Below are positions 45,400 to 56,700 of a stretch of 64,000 nt of DNA, one piece after another. The position numbers and the translations under genes are program-made. Source of the stretch: Glossina fuscipes (taxonomy: Eukaryota; Arthropoda; Insecta; Diptera; Glossinidae). How positions within the stretch are numbered: the stretch's first letter is position 1; every line of letters starts with the position of its first letter. The notes beneath the pieces are model-generated. The model was not told the DNA's origin. It saw only the letters and a program-made list of their open reading frames with translations, and made no database searches. The stretch covers positions 802,933-866,932 of the forward strand of contig NW_023998565.1 in assembly GCF_014805625.2 (NCBI RefSeq), read 5' to 3'.

Positions 45400-47765
45400 G
45401 AGTTTTTCTGTTTGTCCTTCACTGAAACTTGGCTAAAGCCTGGTCTTTATTCGTCGGAACTTTTTCACAATTCTGTTCAAGTCCTTAGAAATGATAGAGT
45501 GAATCGCATTGGTAGTGGTGTATTAATTGCCACATCTGCGTCAATCCTGTCCTATTCAACAGAATTTCCCACTTCTCCTGACGTTGAATTTATTCGTGCG
45601 ATAATGCTTAATAAATAGCTATTTGTAACCTGCTCCTATATTCCCCCCAATTCTGATATCTCCATTTACAAGAAACAAACCTCATTTGTGAAGTCGCCAA
45701 GCAGTCTAAACTCACTGATTTGGTTGTTGCGCTGGGTGACTTCAACTTGTCTCAAGTCTCTTAGTGTAACAGTAAAAATTCTGGCTGTTTGATTCCTACT
45801 TCAACATCTGATAGATCCGTTGTGTTCTTTAACAAATTACTTGATCGTAATTTAGTTCAATATAATCGTACCCCTAATTGCAATGGTAGACTGCTTGATC
45901 TCTGCTTTGCCAACTTTCCTGAGATTAACGTAAATCGTTGCCCACCTTTTAGTTTACCTGAGGACTCTTATCATCCATCAATGTACATTTCCTTTCAACA
46001 TATGAATGATGGTTCGTTGAACAGCCTTAATGTGTCTAATCAAACTTTTTTAAATAAATGTTATGATTTTCATAAAGTCAATATTGTATTGCTAAAACAT
46101 CGTCTTTCACATATGAGGCTTGATTTCTCAACCGGAAGTATTGAAAGCTTATTGTCATCGTTCTACAATACATTAAATCTAGCTATTGCTGCATCTGCTT
46201 CGATTAGGCAGTGCCGACCTCGAAGCAGATGTCCCCCCTGGTTTAATAAGACAATTAAATATTACAAGAATAGAAAAAACACGTTATTCAAATAATATTC
46301 GAAAAGTGGCTCTGCGCTCAACTTTTTCGCTTACTCGGTGGCGAGGCATAGATTTAACTCCCTCAACTACCAATATTATTGCAAATACCTTTAGTTCATT
46401 AAATCCTCTCTGTTTGCTAATCCTAAATACTTTTTTAAATTTGTTAACTCTAAAAGAAAAATTCCCACAGATCACTCTCATGTTTCTTTTAATGGCTCTG
46501 ATTCCTCGGATGATTTTGAAATCCAAAATCTGTTTGCTGAGTATTTCCGACGAAACTTTTCGATTCCTAATTTCGATTTATCAGCAAACTACCCATATCC
46601 TGTAACTAACTCTGTCTCAATTCCTAACTTGGTATTTTCGGAAGATGACGTTTTTAAAGGGGTGAGTTCTCTAAAATATTGTTGTGCGTCAGGACCTGAT
46701 GAAATTCCATCATATGTACTTAAATCTTGCGCTGTCGAGTTATGCGGTGTGATTTTGAAGATTTTTAACCTGTCCTTGAATTTAGGTGTTTTCCCTTCGT
46801 GTTGGAAGAGTAGTTTCCTTATTCCTATCCACAAGAGTGGAAGTAGACAATTTATTGAGAACTACGGAGGCGTAGCCAAGTTGAGTGTCTTGTCCAAATT
46901 GCTCGAGCGAATTGTGACTCAGCATTTGGCTTTTGCCATTAATTCGTATATTTCTCCGCACCAGCACGGCTTTCGGAAAGGGCGATCTACAGTCACTAAC
47001 TTGTTAGAGCTTACTTGTCATGTTTTCAAGGCTTTTTGTAGTGTCTCTCGTAAAGATGTGCACTGATTTCAGCAAAGGGTTTGATTTGGTTAACCATAAC
47101 TTACTTATCTTTAATCTCCAACCCTCTGGCTGTTTTTTCTATTTAGTGAAATGGATAAGCTCTTCTCTGGTCAATAGATCCGTTCTATTTGACCATAGGT
47201 TACGTTTCTATTTGACCATAGTTTACGTTTCAACTTGCATGTTGAGCTCTCGATAAGCAAAGCTAGGTCCGCGCTTGGTTTTATAAAAAAGTGGTCCAAA
47301 GAGCTTGATGATCCCTGCATTACGAAAAGGATGTACTGGTGTTTGGTTAGACCCATACTCGAGTATGTCTCTGTTGTGTGGTCTCCTTCATATAAGGGCT
47401 ATGTAGATTCAATTGAATCTGTTCAAAAGCAATTCTTGCTGTTTCCCCTTAGAAAACTGGGTTGGGATCCAATTGCCTCTCTCCCTCCGTATGAAAATAG
47501 GTTGCTTCTGCGGTCCTTACCGTCTCTTGAGAAACGTAGGTTTGTTCTTGGCGTTTCCTTTGTAATCAAAGTAATAAATGATGCTATTGACTCGCCTTTA
47601 TTACTTGGTGAAAGAAGCTTTAATGTCCCTAACCGCTTGTCCAGGCACTTTATCTTGGTTAAGCTTAGTCAGTGTAAATATAATTATGAGCTGTTTAATC
47701 CACTCAGAGTAGTTTGCAAGAACCTAAATGACGTCTATCACGCATTCTCGTTATCAAATTCTTAA
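45400..47765 (+). pseudogene. CR1-type ORF2, deleted and frameshifted
   Basis: Endonuclease pieces: SFTETWLKPGLYSSELFHNS (45409-45618), then the GDFNL region in another frame, then STSDRSVVFFNKLLDRNL onward (45789-46295) with DSYHPSMYIS. RT pieces: 46629-47066 (CCASGPDEIPSYVLKSC, SCWKSSFLIPIHKSGS, HQHGFRKGRSTVTN), then DFSKGFDLVNHN in the next frame (47060-47110). The palm from about the VPQGS region to past the YADD site is absent; instead two copies of a TCTATTTGACCATA block sit at 47187-47225. The C-terminal region (47235-47765) is open. Confidence 0.78.
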
Positions 47766-48151
47766 AAGTCCATTAAAGCAACATTGCTTAATACGCGCGA
47801 TGTACCTATGTCTTACTTAAACTAGCTTTTATCCTTAAAAGCCGTTACGATTGGAAAATGAATTGTTGTTAAGTATTATCGGTTGCCAGGCTTATGCATG
47901 TTTGCGATGGCTTAGGGATTCCTTTGCAATTTGGTCCTGTAGCGGTTGTAAGTGTGGCTCTATGCTGGTTGTGTACATGCTTTTTTTCTTTTTTTTCCGT
48001 CTTATTTGTTTTATTGTACTTATATTAAGTTTTATTATTAATTTAATATAAGTTTTCCTTTAAGTGCCAATTGAACTCAACTGTTATTTGTTTAGTTGAG
48101 TTTCGTGTGTAAGTAGAATTAAAATAAATAGATAAATAAATAATACATGAC

Positions 48152-48690
48152 TATATGTTCCTTCACCTTCACACATGGTGAACTTGCAAAATTTGTAGGA
48201 AGCCACAAAATTACAACAATACTTTACCATCCGTACTCAAATAGCAAGGAATAGCAATGAAACATTGTATAGCCGATTTGAAGCGACCATATCAGCCATA
48301 GATAATGCCAACAAACGATTCTACGAACTTCCCAAAGTACTCCTGGCCTTCGGTCAGTCCATAGAGAAGATATTTCGGCAACACCGGCGAAGATGGCCTA
48401 CACACGTTCGCCAACAGAGATTTTTGGATAAGAACCTACACCCAATTGTCACGATTTTTTAAGTACCATTGAGGAACATTGCCGAAATGTGCAGTCAAGC
48501 ATCCAACATCATAAGGATTCTGATTGTGGTTTATATGTACCCAAAGATTTAAAAACTTATTAGTTTGATTTCCTTCGAAAGATTGATGAACACAGATTAT
48601 AACACCGGTATGAAGAACCTTAAGAGATTCTAGAAAAGCAGCGAAAGTATTTCATTCCCAAAGTAAGCAAAGAGACTGTTTCTTAAATAT
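48152..48690 (+). pseudogene. Ty3/gypsy integrase C-terminal remnant
   Basis: Begins with FTHGELAKFVGSHKI then LYHPYSNS, the conserved end of the integrase core (usually F...F...HGI...PYHP-SNG). It continues with NETLYSRFEATISAID and PKVLLAFGQS, and later RKIDEHRL, YEEP, EILEKQRKYFI and KETVS, which match the post-core module and its GPF-like motif. Multiple frames and stops. It starts within 10 bp of the LINE 3' tail and is in the same orientation as the gypsy pol remnant at 43.1-44.3 kb. Confidence 0.65.
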
Positions 48691-48839
48691 AACTTTACAT
48701 AAATAATATATAAGTTGGAATTATTTTCGTGCATTACAAATACATATTCATTCCCTTCTTAAAATATTAAAAAGCACTAAAATTTTTATTTAGAAGAAGA
48801 TGAACGTAGGTTAGAGGGTCTGAAGATCTACCTTCGCGT

Positions 48840-49290
48840 TCTCTCACAAAAAATCATGGGCTTTAGGAGACCGTAGTTAGGGCAGGGTGTAGCGTGGCCC
48901 GGAGCATGTAGTCAGCCCATCTACTGTACTTTTTGTTTGTAAGCGTCTGTGGGATATCTGTTGAATAAAGAGTAAGATTAAGGCTCTAAATATATTAATA
49001 ATCTTTCGCCACGCGCAGTCAATGAAACTGAAGGCCGTCGAAGCGGATTCTTTAATGCGATTCAAACAATATAATGATAGGGCGAAGCCCATATAACGGG
49101 GTATTTTCCGGAGCAGGTGTAAACAACCTCATGTGTAATCTTTTTATAATGTGTGGAATATTAAATTCTCTAAAAAATCGATCTAGCACAAATCCGTCTT
49201 TATATACGAAGTGTTCACTATGCAAATTGAAATGAAGTTTATTGTCAAATAACACACCTGGTTCCAAAAACACTTCTACATTCTTTAATT
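48840..49290 (-). mobile_element. Jockey/CR1-like LINE ORF2 C-terminal fragment (second family)
   Basis: Reverse frame 49273-49052 reads GVLFDNKLHFNLHSEH and FREFNIPHIIKRLHMRLFTP, the region after the RT palm seen in Jockey-like elements (GVLFD-KL-F--H). The next frame (49092-48877) continues the C-terminus with many changes. It is not close to the CR1-type copies here, so it belongs to another family. Confidence 0.55.
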
Positions 49291-49791
49291 TATGTCTATC
49301 AACGATTTATTTGTTGCGAATAAATCGCTTATTTAAAAACATTTGTGCCTGAAACGTTTATATTTTCTAAATTTAGTAATCGCCACGTAATCAAATTTTG
49401 CAAACCAGGTTAAAGAACGTTGGAGTTGGGAAAGAAGCCGATTGGCTGTCTTGAAGGGCAATTGACGTGACTAGAACTTTGCAGGAATGAAATTAAAAAG
49501 AAGGAATCTAAGCCATCTGTTATAGGGGTAAGGTGAGGGTACGGAGAAAGTGAGGTGACTGTAGCTTAGAAACAAATAGTCTGTCGTTACTATATTTGAA
49601 GGTCTTTCAAAAATTAACATATATGATACCCGTCTCCCACTAGGAAAAAAGCCTTAAAAATATGACTGCTTGCTAGAGAAATAGACAATTAAGTAATCTT
49701 ACGTATTTCTGAAGTTGAATGTCTTAAGCAATAATAATTACTAATAATCATTTTTTATTATAATTTTGTTTATTTAACCAAGGTTAATGTA
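49291..49791. other. Intergenic DNA and 3' flank of the C1GalT-like gene
   Basis: No gene recognised. On the reverse strand AATAAA occurs at 49774-49769 and 49759-49754, 18 and about 33 bases after the stop codon of the gene at 49792-51976, suiting a polyadenylation signal. Confidence 0.45.
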
Positions 49792-51976
49792 CTATTTTTC
49801 CGATAATTTTTGAACGACTTGGGACAAACCAAACTTGTGAATCCTATACAATAAAAATTCAATGACAGCCATATTAACGTCTTGGCTCTGAAAGGTAAAT
49901 GCGATAGTATACGGCGAACAGCACTCCTATAACGTCGAATTGCATTAAAAAAATTATTATATCTCCAATATTACTCACCTTGGAAAGTAAAGGCAACCCG
50001 TAAGTATCACCAACAGTTGCGTTAATAGTTTGCAAGCATTTTTTCAATTGATTGTTATAATCATTAAGTAGATTACATTGCTGTTTAAGTTGAAATGCTA
50101 CTTCCACCAATGCCTGCAGAGTTTGTTTGCTAAGAACAAAACTACCCTTAGCCGTAACGGAACCCTAAAAAACAAACTTCTTTGCAATTTTTTTCGTTTT
50201 TCTTCGAAATAGTTCTTAATATTTAAAAATTGCTGGTGTTATCTGGAATTCAGAGAAAGCGACGGAACGAATTCAGAAAGTGAAAAGAGAAAGCCAAATA
50301 CGTAGTTGCGCAGTCGGGTACCAACCACCACCTTTTAGTGGAATGTTTTCTTAAGCTGTACATTTTTAATGACTTGAATTTAATTGCCATCCATTCTTAC
50401 AACTAAAAATGAAACAAACAACCTTTTTTCTCAGATACTGCCAGACTAAAAAACAGTTGATCAATAAGAATTTAAAGGCATTCAAAAAATTTTCATCAAA
50501 CTGCAGTTATTTGTACGTACACTATTAAATGAATCCTAACTAAAATTTTAGGTTCCAATCAACCACTACTCTTTTCTGAAAGAAGTGTACGTCCTTCATT
50601 TATATTTGCAATAGCATCAAGTTCAATCATTTCATGATCTTGGGATTTTGTTAACGGACCCGCTTTTTTCGACTGGCTCTATCTTCTAAAAATAGTAATT
50701 GAAATGCAATCAAGTTCGTATAGTTCGTATAACATTTACAGCGTAAGTTTACTTAAATGAAAAAAAATAATCTCAGGAAGTTGTGTCAAACTGAGATGAA
50801 ACTGAAAAATAATTCCATGAAGTTGTACCAAACCAAATAATCTTAGGAAGTTGTTTGGTACCAAGCCAAATGATATTATAAAATAAATTATTTTTTGTAA
50901 ATATTGCCATAGGTATGCCACTGCTGACTGCTGCACACTGCTGACAAGAGCGACATGAGGTATTATATAAATAAGAAATTTGAAAAAGCTATTTTAGCGA
51001 CTTATTTCTTTGCCAATAATAGCAACTACTCCACTTCCTATAGACCAGATATGGATGTCTGGGTAATTTATCTCAATTTGAAATCTTCTAATTTTCGGCG
51101 CTGTAAAAAGGAGTAATCGGAATTTCACTTCTGGGCGTTTAACCTGGAATTGGGCAAATAACTTAAGAAAGTTAATGTTTAGAGTCGCACGTTTTTCATC
51201 TATCTTTCCACTTTATGTAAGAAAACAGTTAAATCAGGGCGTTAAAAAGCTTCATCAATATAAGCTGAACAGTTAGTTTCAATTAAGAACACCTTCAAAT
51301 AGGAACAAACTAACTCGTATCAGAAGTATTGGAAGTTATTTTTTACCTCATCTAAATGAACCGGTTGAATGAAAAAGTACGTAGAAGTTTGAGCATGGTA
51401 AGGATGCAGCAAAAAGCGCAGACTCTCCATAACAAAATATCTATAAAACGAGATAACGGTATCATATTCTCTTTTCTATTTATTTTTTACTTACGTATCA
51501 TCGTCTGTCAGCAGAAACCACTCCGCATCATTCGCATGATGTTTATAAATGTATTTAAAAGCATCTTTAAGTTTTGAACCTTCGGCGCTTGCATTAATAG
51601 CATCATAATCTGAATGATCCGGTAAGCCTAGGAACAACAATTTTTGACAACGTTTACCCCACGTGTATTTAATGTGAACGTCTCGCTTATAGTAGTTGTC
51701 TGACATGGTATTAACTAAGCAGATAATTCGCACCTCTTTCAGTAAGTCATTGGCAATGTCCGTATTGGCATGTTTGGAAACGAAGTTCGAATCATCTCTT
51801 ACTTTATAGTTAATTTCTTCCCGAAAGTACGCATTACTTTCTGTCGTCTGTACTGAAACTTGAATTACGCAAACCGGTAATATGATCGCTATACTACCAA
51901 AACACAAAATTAGAAAATATTTCCAAAAAAAGGATTTCGTAAAAGCACTTATATTTTTTAAATATCTAAACTTCAT
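49792..51976 (-). CDS. Divergent core 1 beta-1,3-galactosyltransferase-like gene (four exons)
   Basis: GT31 family member like C1GalT1, which adds Gal to GalNAc-Ser/Thr in the Golgi. Exons: 51976-51495, 51440-51347, 50164-49979, 49887-49792; introns of 54, 1182 and 91 bp are GT-AG, with phases as in the neighbour at 59.5 kb. The joined frame is open for 285 codons. Residues 20-40 form a membrane anchor. YTWGKRCQKLLFLG and FLLTDDDT (DDD at 158-160) are kept. Exon 2 reads TYFVMESLRFLLHPYHAQ. Exon 3 keeps FVLSK, QQC and KKC, but the AEDVEIGKC motif became NDYNNQLKKC. The FFPFVPEHH region and the ECCSDHAVS motif of the normal enzyme are missing. Splice sites and frame look maintained, so it may be a pseudoenzyme or a recent pseudogene. 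Confidence 0.75.
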
Positions 51977-53558
51977 TGTGGTAGCTATTGAAGTAAATGA
52001 AAAGTCTTCATTTTCTTTTTCTTTTAAAATTCAGCATATCAATAACATATGATTTACTGTTCTGAGAAAAAAAGGTTCAATGTGAACACAAACTTCCTTA
52101 TCTCGTAATAAAGTTGGCGGTATATGCATAACTTTTTTCCTTTCAGGTCCGCGACATAACTGCAATCATTTTGCAATGTTTGCCAATTATTTTCTTATTT
52201 CATTTTATTTTCCTTTACGTCCACAACATTTTTCTATTAACATATACTGGGATTTTGTTTATTTTCCAAGTTTGATATGATTTAGCGTAATGAATAATGC
52301 TATAGAGTGAGGTGTGTCAACGTGAATATTACAAGCGTGTACATGTATCTAAGTTCCTAATGTGGGATATGTTTTGTAAATAAATGAAATGCGGGAAGGA
52401 GCAGATTTACAGGTTGACCGTAAAAATTGGCATATTCCTAGGACAAGCTTAAAAAAAAAAAATGGCGGGTATACGGGGTTCCACCATCATTGCAATATTG
52501 TGCATACAGACAATCTGCGATGCGTGGTATTAGGAACAAATGCACAGATATTCGAACAAACAAATAGAGAATGGTCAGCAGATTGCAAAGCATGTGCCTG
52601 AGAATTTACTCATTACTTTAACTTTAATATTAACCTATTAATAATTGAAAAAGCCGCAGCAATGGTCATTTTTATTTTTTTATTATAGATAAAAAAGATA
52701 TCAAACTGAACAGACTTTGAGACACAAGTTCTTTCCAAATTCAATTATTGAAAGATAATCATTTTTCCTAGATTTAATGAAGACTAAATACTCATTTCTG
52801 TAGTGTAGATAGTACCTCGTCCCGGACCTAATTTCGCTGAAAATTCATCGCTTATGAGAAATTTTCTTTACCTTATTGCTGTGTGCTAGAGTTATACAGG
52901 CGTTCAAAATTGCTTCAGTTATTACATAACTTACCATCCGATTAAATTAAACCGAAAAATTGCCAAGACACACACGTTTCGCTAAAAAAATATACAAAGC
53001 CATAATCTTCATTGTGTTCAAACCGCTCTTATTAATTTAGGATATTTAAAGGTATATTGCTCAAATACGTAAATCCTAACGACCCACGCGGTTCTAATGG
53101 CCCATGCGGAACTAACGTTCATCAAATTAGCGTAACTTCGTAGGGGATAATGAGATGCTCGCCTAAACTTTATACTATCCCTAGTTAGACCGTTCGCACT
53201 CCAATGCAAAGTCTCAGCTCCATGGATTAGCTTTATCCTTCAATTAATTCCTAAACGGCTCCTCACGTCTATTCTTTCCACGAATGCTTACGGATCGAAC
53301 TTACGTCGATCCACCGCGACAGCTTCAATCAAGATCAGCGTTGCCCATCGATTGACTATCATATTCGAAATAAGCTTATATGTTTTGTAATGTGATAACC
53401 ATTCTGCCATTAGTAATTCTTGCACTCTGGTAATTTGTTAAACGTATTTTTTTTACATTTACAAACAGTGAGAAAAATATATATAAAGAGAATAAGAGAA
53501 TTTCGACATATAAGAAAAGGATAAGGTGATATAATTATATATGAGATGATACAAGATA

Positions 53559-53590
<32 letters not shown>
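51977..53590. other. Intergenic region upstream of the C1GalT-like gene
   Basis: Contains the 5' flank of the gene. A forward open frame at 52389-52601 (70 codons) has no recognisable motif. The part 53030-53340 is less AT-rich but shows no gene. Confidence 0.35.
53571..53590. repeat. (TA)n microsatellite at the LTR insertion site
   Basis: About ten TA units end at 53590, directly before the LTR. More TA (54077-54086 and 54105-54139) follows the LTR, so the LTR appears inserted inside a TA tract. Confidence 0.85.
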
Positions 53591-53594
<4 letters not shown>

Positions 53595-54076
53595 ACGAAA
53601 ATCCCAAATTCAGTTATATGTCAGCTAAGTAATTTTCGTAACAATAAATTCCCTAAAGAAGGGAAAACCAAATGAGCATTCGCAGGCGCCTCATGCAGCT
53701 GCAGGCCAATGAAAACGATTAGTGGAAAAGCAAACAGGTAAAAGCTAAGTGCATATTCGCAGGCTCGTCATGCAGGTGCAGGCCGATTCAGACGATTAGA
53801 GGAAAAACCAGGCTGGGATTAGACCATAACCATAAATTTAGGTATAGTAACATTCTTGTAAAATTGTATATAAATCGAATATTTGTGAAAAGTAGAGTTA
53901 GTCTGGCAAGAACGTAGAAGTTGAGAGTACGGCCAAAATTAATTGTAAATAAATATTTCTACTGTTGTGAAAGACAAAGTAGTAAAATAAAAGAACTTTG
54001 AAGTGCATTTCTCTTGATCAAAATATCCACGATCTAGTGATACAGACTGATCTTGTAAAAAGCGAATTTCATAACA
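53591..54076 (+). mobile_element. Solo LTR, gypsy-like, 486 bp
   Basis: Begins TGTTACGAAAATCCC and ends AATTTCATAACA, with perfect ATAT on both sides (53587-53590, 54077-54080). The first 12 bases TGTTACGAAAAT are repeated inverted at 53632-53643 (ATTTTCGTAACA). A GTATATAAATCG box lies near 53866, and AAATAAAAGAAC near 53984 resembles a poly(A) signal region. A reverse-oriented copy lies at 54836-55323. Confidence 0.85.
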
Positions 54077-54104
54077 ATATATATATAGATATAAGATAAT
54101 GTAA

Positions 54105-54140
<36 letters not shown>

Positions 54141-54835
54141 CTATAGGATAATATAATGTAATATTGAACAATGATAACAAGCACTTTGGTCCTATATATG
54201 TAGAATTATGTAAATGTGTAACTATTATTAAGTTAACGATCGTCTACGAGTGAATATTAACCATTTCTTGCAGTCAGATGCTTTGCAACTGAAATGCAAT
54301 TGAATGCAGATGCTTGCATTCAAGTCTAGGAAACATATCCCAATTGATACTATATCTTCGTTTATTTTCGTTGTGATTAGTTTGAATTGCTCTTGCATTG
54401 AAAGAGTAATTGGCAGCGTCATTCCATAGTTAAACATTATTGAACAACATGCATGAGGAAATTAATGAAAATGGACTGAACGCAACACAACATCGAGACC
54501 TTCTGTGACTGTACTTATCCACAGTGTAACGTTTAAAATTATTTTACCGATGTCGCTGTTCAATTGCATCTTTTTTCCAACTTGGAAGTAGAGATATTTT
54601 TCTTAAGAAATTTATTTTGCATAGAAGGCTTAATCGTCTTGTTACTTTCGGCGAACGTTCATCACAAAACCAAACTACATTTTATCGGTGGTACATTAAA
54701 ATGTCCGTAGTTTAAGCCACGTCACGAAAATGTGCATGTCACGGACGGCTATTTTCCGGATTTAGACATGTTGCTTACATATCCCTACGGATTGCCCATT
54801 ATTTTTCATTTCATCCCAATTATAAATATTACTAC

Positions 54836-55323
54836 TGTTATGAAATTCTCTTTTACTAAGATATAGACCGTATCACTGGAACGCGGATATTTTGTTCAGG
54901 AGAAATACACTTCAAAGTTCTTTTATTTACAATTGCACTCCTTAACAGTAGGAGTATGTATTTACAATTATATTCCTTATATGTAGGCTTAATCACAACT
55001 TATTTTGGCTGTATTCTCAGCTCAAATGTTCTTGCCCGACTCAACTCACCCTTCCACAAATATTCTATTTATATACATTTTTACAAGCATGTTACTATAC
55101 TTAAATTTATGGTTTTATTTCTAATCCCAGCCTGCTTTTCCTCTAATCGCGCCTGCGAATGTGCAATTAGCTTTTACCTGTCTGCTTTTCCGCTCCTCTT
55201 TTTCATCGGCCGCCAACTGCATGAGACGCCTGCGAATGCTCATTTGGTTTTTCCTTATTCAGGGAATTTATCATTAGGGAAATCTCTTTGCTGACATTAA
55301 CTGGATTTGGGATTTTCGTAACA
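54836..55323 (-). mobile_element. Solo LTR, same family, reverse orientation, 488 bp
   Basis: Reverse complement of the LTR at 53591: on the reverse strand it starts TGTTACGAAAATCCC (55323 downward) and ends ATTTCATAACA (54836). Flanked by perfect CTAC on both sides (54832-54835, 55324-55327). Shared internal blocks include GAGCATTCGCAGGCG, GTATATAAATAGAATATTTG and AAAAGAACTTTGAAGTG. Different target duplications show two independent insertions. Confidence 0.85.
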
Positions 55324-55454
55324 CTACTAACAGTTGAGTGTAATGGGTGATAGATGTGTAAAGATTCTAAAGTTTGTTTAAAACTTTCGGTTCTAAAAGA
55401 ACGAATTGTATGCTCAATAGGATAATGTGCGCCAATAAATGTTGATATTGACAT

Positions 55455-56130
55455 ATTTGAGGGACGCCAGACATCTCAGGAAATTCATTCGGCGTGATGA
55501 AGTTAAACAGATCCCTGACTGATTTGTTATACCGATAAGAGGTTAGTTATTTCACTAAGTAGAAAGGGAAGAGACGTGGCGTTTGAAGATCAAAAAGTTA
55601 TGGTTAACTAAGTCAAATGCTTCACTAAAATCAAAAGCCATTAGGAAACATGGCAAGTAAGTTCTAAAAGATTCATAACGGTTGATCTTCTCAGAAATAT
55701 AGGATTTGATAGCAAAAGCTAAATGCTGACTAAAGATTAGCTCAAACAATTTAGGTAAGACTCTCAATTTAGCGTGATGTCTGTTTCCAGATATGTGAAG
55801 CGAAATAAGGAAATCTCTCTTTCAATGCAAAGGGAAAACACCTGATTTCAAGGACTGATAAAAAATCTTTTAAATAACACCACATAGTTCTCCAGAGCAT
55901 GAGTTGAGTGAACACGACGGAATGCCATCATTCCCAGGCGTACAACTACATTTTAGAGGCCTCAAACCATGTGAAACGTCGTCATTTGAATTGACCAACT
56001 TAGAAATGGAAACCGAGTTAGTTACCAGATACGGATAGTTAAAACTTAAATCGGAAACAGCAGTTGTACAATTTCGTCGGAAAAATTCGGCAAAGAATTT
56101 TAAGGTTTCAATATCACCAAAAGACTGGCA
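55455..56130 (-). mobile_element. CR1-type LINE RT fragment
   Basis: Reverse remnant with the motif region of RT: sequence around 55455-55500 corresponds to TSGVPQG and FNFITSDEF of copy 1; then DFSEAFDLVNHNFLIF and LPKLFELIFSQHLAFAI (55767-55555). Further linker sequence runs to about 56130. Stops and shifts are common. The 55328-55454 piece next to it has an open frame (HYPIEHTIRSFRTESFKQTL) that may or may not belong to it. Confidence 0.65.
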
Positions 56131-56289
56131 GTCGTTAAAAAAATGATGTTATTATTAAGAAAATATTATTCCACCACGTCGTTGTGTCCACCGCATTTGG
56201 TTTAGAATAAAAGCATTTTTAGATAATATAACGCCATTTGAGGAATTAACAAACAACATAATTTTAAACATTCTCTTTTGTTTGCCTTA

Positions 56290-56700
56290 TTAAATAATAA
56301 ACATAAAGCTTAAAAAAAGTTAAAATTTAGTCACTTTTAACTCAGCGTGGGCGTGAGCTATATTTCCCATTATTGAAAATAAATAGAGTATTTCGTAGAA
56401 ATAAACGCGCAAAATTTCACCCTTCTATCTTTCACGCTTTATGAGTAATGAATGAAAACTCATAGAGAAATGGATTTTCTGCGGGCGTGCATAAATTTGC
56501 AAAGTTTCTAACAAATTTGACGTCGATATCTTCATTTTTGCAACCAGCAGCACACACACAACAACAAACACTTTATAGGCGGACAGAAATGACTTAATCG
56601 ATTCAGAATTTCGCGCTGATCGTGAATATATATTTTTTAAAGGGTCTGTTAAGCTCATTCATTTGGGTGTTGCAAACATTATGACAAAATGAGTGTATAG
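56290..56700 (-). repeat. Dispersed repeat family E, reverse copy
   Basis: On the reverse strand: GCGAAATTCTGAATCGATTA, GTCCGCC, TTGCAAAAATGAAGATATCG, then ATTACTCATAAA and AGAAGGGTGAAATTT blocks. The same order is seen at 61480-61780. Non-coding; open frames through it are incidental. Confidence 0.65.

Larger units (their letters stand above)
44505..48146 (+). mobile_element. CR1/Jockey-type LINE, 5'-complete copy 2
   Basis: Forward LINE of about 3.64 kb. The 5' end TGGCAACTGA matches copy 1, and the AAAGTATAAAAGG and TTGTTACAGTG blocks of the 5' UTR align. The 3' tail is AAATAAATAGATAAATAAAT at 48123-48146. Compared with copy 1 it lacks the PHD finger and middle of ORF1 (junction near 45000), the start of the endonuclease, and the RT palm around motif C (junction near 47215). 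It lies between the RT/RNase H and integrase remnants of gypsy-type sequence. Confidence 0.82.

Noticed and set aside
54099..54140. Second TA tract as a separate regulatory site
   Set aside because: It is the continuation of the microsatellite split by the LTR insertion; no independent signal.
53939..54184. Reverse frame with a poly-Ile/Tyr tract
   Set aside because: Translation of the TA microsatellite and LTR end.
55203..55454. Reverse 83-codon frame crossing the LTR edge
   Set aside because: Half of it lies inside the solo LTR, so it is a junction artefact; the outer half has no known family.
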